Assembly: GCA_944472135.2 (NCBI GenBank)
Contig: OX235270.1
Location: 80,485,168 to 80,549,167 of the forward strand
Direction of reading: 5' to 3'
Source of the DNA: Trichobilharzia regenti
Lineage: Eukaryota; Platyhelminthes; Trematoda; Strigeidida; Schistosomatidae
DNA: 64,000 bases
Shown here: positions 23,060-31,812 of the stretch, in pieces
Position numbering within the stretch: the first letter of the stretch is position 1
How the letters are laid out: each line of letters begins with the position of its first letter
The notes under the pieces: generated by a model
Database searches by the model: none
What the model was told of the DNA's origin: nothing
Seen by the model: only the letters and a program-made list of their open reading frames with translations
Position numbers and translations under genes: made by a program

Positions 23060-24826
23060 TTAATAATAGATATATAAACAAAACTTACAACTCATCGGAG
23101 AGTTTTGGAATCGGCTACAAAGCTGATCATGATTGAACTTCAGAAATGCTTCATATTGTTCTACAATTAGAACAGGAATAAAAGTACTCAAATCATGTCG
23201 ATACAAAGAGATATTTTCCCCTACACAAATATCATATACGATTTACTCGAACTAATTTAGTTTTTACCGGAGGATAAAACAATTTTTTAGCACTTTCGGA
23301 GCTAAATGATGAACGATAACTACAACAAATTTACTTCCGCTATTTCAAATAGATTACTTTTAAAACTTAATTTACGACTATAAAAGCACAGTAGTTACCT
23401 CTTTGTTACTAATAATACATTAAGTACTATACATCCCAATAATCGCCAGTTTACATTATCATTTCAAGCTGACACTTTTCCCTACCAAATATAACGGCTT
23501 AATCTCACTGAAGTTGTAATGCTTAAAGCTAACATGATAATTATAGTCTTCCTAATGTAGAACTCCACGTACACTACCGCTAGACTTTCGCTAACAACGA
23601 CATCTGGTTAACAGTTTAGTCTCCCTACAGACAAATGTAGCTTGAAAAATTTGAAAATGGACTAGGATGTTACATTAAAAACTTACCAGCTAATTTACAT
23701 GATAATATATCGTCATATTCCTCTCGTAACTCGTCTTCTCGTTCTTTCATAAGGCGTTCGCAAAGAGCTGTAACTTGTGGCAAGGTGAAGATAGGCACTG
23801 AATCCAAATTACGAACAGACTGCGAAGGTGACTGAGAGGAAGGAACAGAGGTAGTGCCAAGTGTTGGGAACGCGGGCTCACTGTTACGCAAGGGTGACTG
23901 GTCACTGTCTGAATCTTGACTGTCTGTAGTAGGTGATCGCAAAACCATGGATCGGAAACTACCACTGCATGAGGCAACCGCTGTGATAAAACAAAGAGTA
24001 GATAAATTAAAATGACCCAGGAAACCTAACTCTTGTACAGATTATTACTTCATCCCTGAACCATTTGGGATACTAAAAGCGAAAAATAATCGACATTCAC
24101 CCATGTATCTCTCCGATTGGCACACATAATGTCCGGTTACTCCGGTTGAGTTGTTACACACACATTGACTGATAACTCTTATGGTCAATTTTTTTATATA
24201 ATTCAGGGAAATAAAATCTAATGTGGAGAGGTTTGCAACCGAATCAAACTAAGGGAATGTATTCATAATCAGATACCTAATTAGAAATCTAAACCAAACA
24301 GCCACATTACCATGCGACATTGCCTTAGAGGGAACTCACGGTGATCGAAGCATGTAATACCAAGCAGCTCTACTAGGTATTCTTTAGGGGTTTGATATCG
24401 AGAAACCAGACTTCATAGAGATTAAATTACTGTCTTTTAACTACCTTGTGCACTTGTACAACTTCAAAAGAATTTTATCCGATGACAGATAACTTTAGTG
24501 CATTCCAGACATAGTCACACAGGGCGAATCGGTTTTTGATGTACAACCGCATACAAAATGTGATCGTAAAATCATAAAGGCATCACTACAACTTTAAAAT
24601 ACCAATTTATTAGTCAGTATTTAGATGATTTCGGATATTACATAAAGCCGTTACTAAAGTGAAAATCAGTATACGAGACCATGTATTTATAACTTACCTA
24701 CATTATCCTGCAAATGACTAGTGAATGTCGTACTTATTGCTGGTGGTGGACCACCTAAGAACCGCGGAATCAAACGTCGTCGCTGTAGGCGTTTAATTTC
24801 TTCTTTGATGCGACGCTTTAGCTGGG
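23060..24826 (-). CDS. akirin: Akirin (exons 2 to 4), nuclear transcription adaptor
   Basis: Three exons are read on the minus strand. Exon 24826-24698 encodes QLKRRIKEEIKRLQRRR and a Pro/Gly-rich stretch, the helix that follows the nuclear localisation signal in akirins. Exon 23980-23687 continues through a Ser/Asp-rich linker (about 60 residues) to VPIFTLPQVTALCERLMKER and REEYDDILSCKLA. Exon 23160 onward gives EQYEAFLKFNHDQLCSRF. Junctions are GTAAGT/AG with matching phases (NV|A and A|EQYEAF). The order FTL.QV...CERL.KERE..LREEY...L..KLAEQY.AF.KF.HDQ is diagnostic of akirin. Akirins bridge transcription factors and SWI/SNF chromatin remodelling in the nucleus, and akirin2 also aids proteasome import. 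Exon 1, with the basic start of the protein, was not found within 2.7 kb upstream. The 3' end is ambiguous: reading through gives a stop at 23060, but a GTAAGT donor after 23089 would splice to a further short exon. Confidence 0.88.
23161..23686 (-). other. Akirin last intron shown
   Basis: Donor GTAAGT at 23686-23681 and acceptor ending TTGTAG at 23161. No repeat recognised inside. Confidence 0.75.
23981..24697 (-). other. Akirin intron between exons 2 and 3
   Basis: Donor GTAAGT at 24697-24692 and acceptor TTATCACAG at 23981. No transposon recognised inside. Confidence 0.75.
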
Positions 24827-25019
24827 CTAAAATTGACATAAAACACCATGAATTAGAAGCTTGGGAACTTACTGGAAATTCGTAAGTATGAAGACAATGA
24901 GAATTCGTAAAAGCTTTAAGTGAGATATCTGCTCAGAAAACGCCTAATAATTCTTAGGCGTTCTTATGAATTCTGAGGTTCAGGGGAGTGTTTGAACACA
25001 GTGGAAATCACCATTCATT

Positions 25020-25280
25020 GAGTGTCGTCATCTGGAAACACCGACTCCGCAGGCTTCTGTAGAGGTCTTTGCTCGCTAGCCCTGGGATAGGATGGAAGAG
25101 GTGGACGGGTGATCAGTCCATGACGTGGTGTCGTGGGATGAAGGATGTTTGTGCTAGATTAGCATCGGTTGGTGTGTTACGACTCTCTGGTTGAGGTCCG
25201 CGAGATAGCTCGAAACGTTATCGGATATGGCCAAGAATCGTAATCAATGGCGAACGTGTTGCAATTTCCTTCTTTCTTAT
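25020..25280 (+). mobile_element. RTE-type LINE C-terminal fragment
   Basis: Frames across this stretch read GWKRWTGDQSMTWCRGMKD, then RLSG, GPRD and DMAKNRNQWRTCC. They match the GW+...GGQ..TW..SMK, GWGPRD and DMAQNR.QWR blocks of copy A. Stops and frameshifts are present. It lies upstream of akirin exon 2, so it may sit in akirin intron 1, antisense. Confidence 0.65.
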
Positions 25281-25744
25281 CTTCCCGGTGATAGTTAACG
25301 AATACTATTTGAACTTATTAAGCATGACTGTTTTCCTTTCAGATGAATTTCTTCATCCGTTTCCTACTTATATTTTTACTTTTGATCTATGTTGGTTTAT
25401 TATTATTGTGCAGCTCATCTTTCTTTTCTTGCGTTTAAATGAATAAATGATAGTCCTTATGAAACTTAATACTTCACTAAATGGATTTACACGCATATTG
25501 TCATATGAGCTACCACAGAATAACAGGATTGAGGATGTTATCAATACAAATGCGGTGTACATATTACAGTATTGATTCCTGCAATCAACTTCTAGTCGCT
25601 CTGAACAGAATTTCAAACAACCAAGTAGTATTATAAGCCCATAACAGAAAAGTATATCACTAGTCAGGATGACTAACTGAGTTTTCAACGTAGGACTTAG
25701 CATAAAAGGGCAGAAGTTATAGTCACTATGTTCCATACAGCAAC

Positions 25745-25870
25745 CTGTGGTGGCGGTCAAACTAAAAAATATGGCGACAGTCAGTGATATCCACAAAAAT
25801 TGGTTTACGCCAGGTGCGGAAGTGTAGACTTCTCAGTTGAGGTTCTCGGATGGAAGAAACCATTAGATGG
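25745..25870 (+). mobile_element. Small RTE C-terminal fragment
   Basis: GGQTKKYGDSQ is followed by a degraded KIGLRQVRKCRLLS-like stretch, matching GGQTKTWHQSM...LSHVERCRLPG in copy A. The 142-codon hydrophobic ORF read on the opposite strand across this point is regarded as spurious. Confidence 0.55.
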
Positions 25871-25879
25871 ACATTAGGA

Positions 25880-27505
25880 TCAAATCCGCTAGCGGTTAAA
25901 TTCAACAAAATACCTACAGATGACCTTGGGCTGTCATCCTTTTAGATATCTCATAATCCGTAATACGAACCGGCACATAGATGGACATATCTTGTCAACA
26001 ATCACATAGTACTTCAAAACATATCAGAAACACACGCCCTATACTCAACTGCAATGCCTGTCAGTGTCATGGAAACCGTCTGTTTTGAAAGAGGAGACTG
26101 CTAGCGCTGTCATTTCGGCGAATTATAGGCCAGTAACCCAATAAATCTGAAATACGAAAACATAACGTGACACCAGTATAATCTAGGTTGGTAACCTAAA
26201 ATCACCTATACAAACAGCTGTGTTTCCTCATATATGAAATCAAAAGTCTTGCATCACAATAAAATACTTAATAAATAAACATACTCCGGGTTGACAACTG
26301 CTTGGGAATAAACGGGGACTCAGATGCAGTTACTTCCGTATTGCAATTTGGAGAAAGTGTCTGATACCGTCTTCTTTTCGAACACGTAGACTCCAAAATT
26401 TCAAAGTTATGACTTCTTTTTAGAGTAGCGCAAGCCATATTATGTAATAGATTGTTATGATCTCAAGCAACGCTAGTCTGCAGTGAAGTACACCTCCAAA
26501 GCCAACCAGGACGTCAGCTGTCACCTGTTCCCAAGATGTACTGGCGCTAGGATCGGAATTACATCGATGAAGCACTAAAACAAAACAAATTATGCTTTTC
26601 ACAATACTATGTCTGCGAATAAAAACAACCCCTCCAGGCCATCCGCTTATATAAATAAAACTGGGTTATCTCTATGACCCTTCAAATACATCCCCTTTGT
26701 GAGATCGAATGAACATTTACTCCTAGATCCACTGTTCATGCAGCTCCAGTCCCCGAAAAAAGTATCCCATCATTACCAGTTTGTACGCTGTAGAAATACC
26801 ATATGCCGTGATCAAGTAATTGGCTGTTATTTTCCAACTCAAATTCTGCGAGATACCATTATTCTTTAGACATTTGTAAAATTTCAGCGAAAGTGAAACT
26901 ATTAATTCCGATGTTTCGTTCGGCAGTCTGATCCGAACTTCCAGACAAGTAAATGTAAGAGTGAAAGAGTACAAACAATGTCTAAAGGCGGTTCGAAAGT
27001 CCTATGAAGACTTAAAGAAGCTGGAAAACAGATTACACTGCATCCGATAGAAACGGGACACAAAATGGACTTCGATGGGACTAGGGTTTTACAGAGGGGT
27101 TTCGGTTCATATAAAGATTGACTGCGAATGTCCTACATATATGAGTGAATCCCAACAGTTTGAACAGACGTGAAGGTGTGATGTTAGTTGATGAATGGCA
27201 AATCCTGATTGGTAGATTAAAAAATGGATATGCATCAATAATTAATCATGCTCGGCCGAAATTCCCGACTGTCCATATCTTCTTATGGCGAGGCTGACAA
27301 GTGCCTTATGACTGTTTACTCAACCACCCACACACACCATATACACATACATTTTCAAATTCAGTTATCTACAGTCATGAACTTTTGGTCTAAAGTAATC
27401 AGATGGGAAGTACATTCTCTTTAAATTGTTTGAAAAAAGTAAACTAATTTTCAAAGTCTGAGGTCAAATTTTGATCACAGTTCATAAAATTTAGTTTAAT
27501 ATATG
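25880..27505. other. Unassigned sequence
   Basis: A short RT-like read (ANYRPVT) near 26110 is too small to call. Two minus ORFs (26420-26602, 26723-26974) lack motifs. No akirin first exon was found here. Confidence 0.4.
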
Positions 27506-27508
27506 TAC

Positions 27509-27866
27509 TGTCAATGCAGTTGAAGATTGAACGATCAATTCATTGTTGTTTGCTCAAAACCAACTTCCCCAATTTTCGCGGAGGCATCAATACGACAGTC
27601 ATCGTCTCATCGGTCGCTGTTCAGAAAGAAGTCAGGCCAAATTCGTCAGAAGTAATATTGTGATTTATTATTGTAATATTTGTTCACAGGCCTTAGTCAT
27701 ACGTGATTTATATGTTGGTGTTACAATAAAGAATTCTCAAGCGGCCAATCGGTGTTTTTGTTTTTGCGTCCGTTATTACTAAGCGTTTCTGAAAAACTTC
27801 AAGGAATAGCGTGAGTCCATGCGTAGCAAGAGCTGGGCATTAACGGTTTACGAGAGGTGGCTGACA
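27509..27866 (+). repeat. BEL/Pao 5' LTR
   Basis: It begins TGTCAATGCAG and ends GTGGCTGACA, with perfect inverted TGTCA/TGACA termini. Contains an AATAAA at about 27727. Nearly identical to 31106-31463 and about 90 percent like the solo LTR at 40026-40392 by eye. Confidence 0.9.
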
Positions 27867-28011
27867 GTTTCTGACGGTAGAAACAGATTCTGGCCGATTC
27901 AGATAGCTGGTAACAGTTTGGATAGTCACCGTTCATCTTTCCTGGTGCCGGTCAAGTCCTCTTTGAACAAGCAATATCTGGAACATTTTTAGAATTGGGC
28001 CAAGTTCAACA

Positions 28012-29967
28012 ATGCCTGGGTCAAAGAAGGGACAGAGTGACTTGGACGCAAACAGGAAAGTAAGTCATGGTGATTTGTCTGTTAATTGTAACGATGTGTC
28101 TGATGTTCAACATGACATGGTTGATGTCACTGTTTCGCCGTTCAGGGATAATAGGAACATCAAACTCCCTAAATTTGAACCACGATGTTTCGATGGAAAC
28201 CCGGCTGATTATTTACCATATGTAAATGAGTTTGAGATCATGCTGAGTAGTTTTTTATTAAGTGATGAATTGAAACTGATGTATTTGACGAGGTATTGCA
28301 CTGGAGATGCTTCAAGAGCTATACAGTGCTGTAAGCTCATGCCCCTTAATGATGCATACGCTGAGGCTATGAGCATATTACGTCAAAGGTTTGGAAGACC
28401 TTCAATGATTGTAAGGAACGTATACGAAGCTGTCAAAGGTAACGGCAGTCGGCTTCAAGATGACTCCAAGGCACTTACTGAGTTTTTAGATAATCTTATG
28501 GCTTACAAGAATACCTTGATTTCGGAGAATTTCATGAGTGACCTCAACTCGAGTTTTATACTAGAAGTAATAGCGAGACGCCTACCTACTCGACTGCAAA
28601 GGAAGTGGGTGAAGATAAGCCCCCGTATGGAGGATGAGGGTATCGAGCCAAAGTTTGATGATATCCTGAAACTGGTAAACAATAGTGTCAATCAATCTAT
28701 GAGCAAGTTTTCCAGTATATTGAATCTCACCCCTAGAATAGAGCAGTCTGAGAGTAAAACGCAATCATTGATGACGAATAGGCCTCAGAGAGGTGGATAT
28801 CGAGAAGGCTCCATGATGTCTAGTAATGCATATAGACCTAGTGAGTGTAACAGGTTTCGTAGTACATCCTCAACAGATAAGTTACAAGATGCAAGACAAA
28901 CACGGTTGTGTTTTACACGTTTGCAAGAGGTGCATACAGAGGTGAACTGTGAACCAGTGAGCAAGTTCAGTGATAAGCTAAATGTAAACTCCAGGCCTGA
29001 CTCCGAATTGTGTGACGATAACGGTGCGGTGAAGAAGTCTGTAGTTACAACTGGTAAGCCATTGTTGAATAGAGTGTCACAGAATAGAGTTGCTGCTTCA
29101 GAGTCCAGTTCTGACCCTACAAGTTTACAAGGTATTACTAGTCAGAGTGAAGTTATAAAACCTTTTAGGATTTGCGAGGAGGAATCAAAATTGTCTACTT
29201 CTGTTATTAAAGAGTTTGAAAATGATGAAGTTGACGGTAAAGTGAATATTCGTGATAATGATCATGATACTTCACAGTTGTCTTTGGTTGATCATGATGA
29301 GATGAGGGATATGCCTACTACTGCTAAGTTGAACAAGGGTTCTGTACAACTTGAACGTGAAGTAGAAATAAATGCAGGTGCAGTTGCAGAAGGCATGCAT
29401 ACTTGTGAGACCGTCAGTGTAAGTGATCAGCATGTAGCCCACCTATCATCAGATGCTAGTGCTAAACCTGAGCTGATAGTAAAAGACAGCAGTGGTGGTA
29501 ATCTTGCAGTTAGACAAATTTCTGAAAGTCGAGCAACAACAGCTTTTGATCCACCGCTAACTTCATCAACTGATATCAATCAGTCGTCGTTGGTGTTGTC
29601 ATCCACAATGAAAAGGATGCCCATCAACTCAAGTATCTTGTGCAATGACTATGCTAGTATCAGTTCGTTTGAAAGGACGAATATCAATGGTCAGTTTAGT
29701 GAGGATAAGCCAAGTGTAAACGAGAGAGTAATTGTTAAATTGACTTGCACGAATAAAGGCATTTCTAGTTTCAAGTTACTATTTGAATGCCATTATCTTT
29801 GGTGTAAATTACTCTGTGCCTACGCTTGGTTGACCAGATACGTCGTGTGTTTGTTAGTCATCTATATTCTACGATACAATGACATGAGCGTGTTACCGTT
29901 CAGATTTGAGGATATAGCTGATAGAAGGAAATCAGCAAATGAACTCTGCAACGATTTTCCAACCTAG
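28012..29967 (+). CDS. BEL/Pao Gag fused to a remnant of Pol
   Basis: This 651-codon ORF starts at an ATG 145 bases after the 5' LTR. Residues about 45-250 contain KLPKFEPRCFDGNPADYLPY and the helical continuation typical of BEL/Pao Gag (DUF1759-type). The zinc knuckle near residue 300 is broken (CFTRLQEVHTEVNC in place of CFSCLKIGHTKLNC). A long Ser/Thr/Asp-rich linker follows. The last 70 residues include WCKLLCAYAWLTRYVVCLLV and MSVLPFRFEDI, which align with WYKLLKAVAWLTRYVTYLKV and MNVGPLRVEDI in the RNase H-integrase connection of the minus-strand pol. The ORF ends CNDFPT at the point where the full pol also ends. It is therefore a Gag joined in frame to a Pol scrap; its apparent membrane segment is derived from that scrap. 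The Gag would package RNA; the tail's role is unknown. Confidence 0.82.
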   Translation: MPGSKKGQSDLDANRKVSHGDLSVNCNDVSDVQHDMVDVTVSPFRDNRNIKLPKFEPRCFDGNPADYLPYVNEFEIMLSSFLLSDELKLMYLTRYCTGDASRAIQCCKLMPLNDAYAEAMSILRQRFGRPSMIVRNVYEAVKGNGSRLQDDSKALTEFLDNLMAYKNTLISENFMSDLNSSFILEVIARRLPTRLQRKWVKISPRMEDEGIEPKFDDILKLVNNSVNQSMSKFSSILNLTPRIEQSESKTQSLMTNRPQRGGYREGSMMSSNAYRPSECNRFRSTSSTDKLQDARQTRLCFTRLQEVHTEVNCEPVSKFSDKLNVNSRPDSELCDDNGAVKKSVVTTGKPLLNRVSQNRVAASESSSDPTSLQGITSQSEVIKPFRICEEESKLSTSVIKEFENDEVDGKVNIRDNDHDTSQLSLVDHDEMRDMPTTAKLNKGSVQLEREVEINAGAVAEGMHTCETVSVSDQHVAHLSSDASAKPELIVKDSSGGNLAVRQISESRATTAFDPPLTSSTDINQSSLVLSSTMKRMPINSSILCNDYASISSFERTNINGQFSEDKPSVNERVIVKLTCTNKGISSFKLLFECHYLWCKLLCAYAWLTRYVVCLLVIYILRYNDMSVLPFRFEDIADRRKSANELCNDFPT

Positions 29968-29969
29968 AG

Positions 29970-30420
29970 CGTCAACCTGAGAAGGGTTGTAGGCGTACTG
30001 CTGTAAGTCCTACAATTCTTCAAAGGGTAGCGCATCAATGAGCAGTCCAGTGTGCATGGTGTGTGATTTTGTACATATGTTCATATTGTATATACTGAAT
30101 TGATATCATTTGTCATCTAGCTGTTGGTAATTCTGTTTGTGTCCGGACGACTTCCACTTGGATCATCAACCTGAGAAGGAATGTAGGCGTACTGCTGTAA
30201 GTCCTACAGTTCTTCAAGGGTAGTTCGTCAAGGCAGAATCCACAACATTTGATGTAGTGATTGTACATATGTTTGTGTTAAATAATTGTGTGAGTTCCAA
30301 TTATTGTAATTGTTGGTTAATCATGTTTGTGTCCGGACATTCCACAACTTACAATCGTCAACCTGTGAAGGGTTGTAGGCGTACTGGTGTAAGTCCTGCG
30401 ATTCTTCAAAGGAATTCCAT
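29970..30420 (+). repeat. Tandem repeat, three units of about 190 bp
   Basis: The core TCAACCTGAGAAGG followed by TTGTAGGCGTACTG and TGTAAGTCCTAC recurs at about 29971, 30164 and 30357. It starts directly after the ORF stop. The same array occurs at 35090-35535 (minus) and 41370-41640 (+) in related elements. Each unit contains a GTAAGT. Confidence 0.85.
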
Positions 30421-31071
30421 CAAGACATGAACTGCGTGTTTGTGTGTACTGTTTGTGTAAACGTGTGGTGTGTCATATCAATTGGTGTTTTGAGATTCAT
30501 TGTGTTTACTCGTTGTTTTCGTACCTTGTTGTTATTGCGTAATTTTGTTAAAATTTTCGTCGTGATTACTTCTGAAGTTGTGTCCACTCTTTTACATCCG
30601 TGAATGAATCGATTGATGTTAAGGCCAGCAGATGGGTCGTACACACCGGGAAGGCTATTGCTGAGAATGAAATGCACACGGAGATAATTGTTAGCTGTGG
30701 TCCCACACGCCGGGGAGCGGGAGTGTAAACGACTGAGGCTCGCATACGTCACCGTTACTAGAACTGAGGCAGAATGAGTGACAAGCGATTCCACTGGTAA
30801 TTGGTAGTGAGTAGATAAGAGGATGTGCGTAGAGTATCGTGAGTTTGTGCTATGGTCACGTTTCATTCTGCGAGAGTCATTCTAGCAAGTGGTGATTGTG
30901 TTGCAAGAGGATGCTTTTAACTGGAAGGCGCAGGTCGTCATTGATGTGTGAGATTGTGCTGTGAGTATGCTTGTGGTGTGTTGGCTTTTCTGTTTGTTTT
31001 CCATTTCAGCTCTGTCCGAGTGACCCAGGTTCTCGCAACGGCATCCAAGTCAACGTGTATTGGTCGTGAAG

Positions 31072-31096
31072 AAAAAAGGGGTTGGATCCCTTTTTT
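31072..31096 (+). other. Polypurine run and hairpin before the 3' LTR
   Basis: AAAAAAGGG (31072-31080) and CCCTTTTTT (31088-31096) are perfect inverted repeats with a 7-base loop. The purine arm, GAAGAAAAAAGGGG in context, is a candidate polypurine tract for plus-strand priming, though it lies about 25 bases short of the LTR. Confidence 0.5.
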
Positions 31097-31105
31097 GCCA
31101 GGGAG

Positions 31106-31463
31106 TGTCAATTTAGTTGAAGATTGAGCGATCAATTCATTGTTGTTTGCTCAAAACCAACTTCCCCAATTTTCGCGGAGGCATCAATACGACAGTCATC
31201 GTCTCATCGGTCGCTGTTCAGAAAGAAGTCAGGCCAAATTCGTCAGAAGTAATATTGTGATTTATTATTGTAATATTTGTTCACAGGCCTTAGTCATACG
31301 TGATTTATATGTTGGTGTTACAATAAAGAATTCTCAAGCGGCCAATCGGTGTTTTTGTTTTTGCGTCCGTTATTACTAAGCGTTTCTGAAAAACTTCAAG
31401 GAATAGCGTGAGTCCATGCGTAGCAAGAGCTGGGCATTAACGGTTTACGAGAGGTGGCTGACA
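31106..31463 (+). repeat. BEL/Pao 3' LTR
   Basis: 358 bp, TGTCAATTTAG to GTGGCTGACA. Matches the 5' LTR in length and sequence apart from a few substitutions in the first 30 bases. Confidence 0.9.
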
Positions 31464-31562
31464 CATTCTGATAATTGTTTCATGACTCATACGATTGGAA
31501 AGGGGACAGAGGATTGGACTGCGCTCATGCCTACCTGGAATACATCTCCGTGGCTCTCATCA

Positions 31563-31812
31563 CATCATAACAAACGTCCCATATGTTTTTGAAAACGACG
31601 GCACTTATCTCCAGAAAAACTCCAAGACGTTAAGGCTGTGTTTGAACATGTGTCAGAGATGGGAATAATCAGACTATCTAGCAGTCCATGGTGTTCATCC
31701 CAGATTTGTTGCCTAAGAATATTGAGATGGAGTGGATATAATGTGGTGATTACTGCAGGCTCAATGCTCCAACTGTTCCAGATCATTATCCAGTCCCACA
31801 CATGCACTATCT
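31563..31812 (+). mobile_element. Ty3/Gypsy reverse transcriptase N-terminal fragment
   Basis: Frames read RRHLSPEKLQDVKAVFEHVS, EMGIIRLSSSPW and, after a frameshift and stop, CGDYCRLNAPTVPDHYPVPH. These are the opening blocks of Gypsy RT (LS.EK...V...F..M...GI+RPS.SPW, P+ the CGDYR.LN..T.PD.YP+PH box). The sequence stops abruptly at the LINE that begins near 31812. Confidence 0.8.

Larger units (their letters stand above)
27509..31463 (+). mobile_element. BEL/Pao LTR retrotransposon, gag-retaining, pol-deleted
   Basis: Two 358-bp LTRs (27509-27866 and 31106-31463), both TGTCA...TGACA, bracket 3.2 kb that holds one long ORF and a tandem-repeat region but no complete pol. The LTRs differ at only a few visible positions near the 5' end, so the element is young. 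The flanking 5-mers do not match (TGTAC before, CATTC after), so a target duplication is not seen. A related full-pol element lies decayed on the minus strand at 34.6-39.7 kb and shares the 3' region. This copy is non-autonomous and would need Pol from elsewhere. Confidence 0.88.

Noticed and set aside
25368..25796. 142-codon minus-strand ORF rich in hydrophobic residues
   Set aside because: Its start is antisense to an RTE C-terminal fragment and the remainder is AT-driven Phe/Ile/Leu content with no motif or splice context.
26070..26135. LINE RT fragment (WKPSVLKEE ... ANYRPVT)
   Set aside because: Too short and interrupted; the match could be chance.
27543..27782. 79-codon ORF repeated exactly at 31140-31379
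   Set aside because: It lies inside the BEL/Pao LTRs, so the repetition reflects the LTR pair and not a conserved gene.
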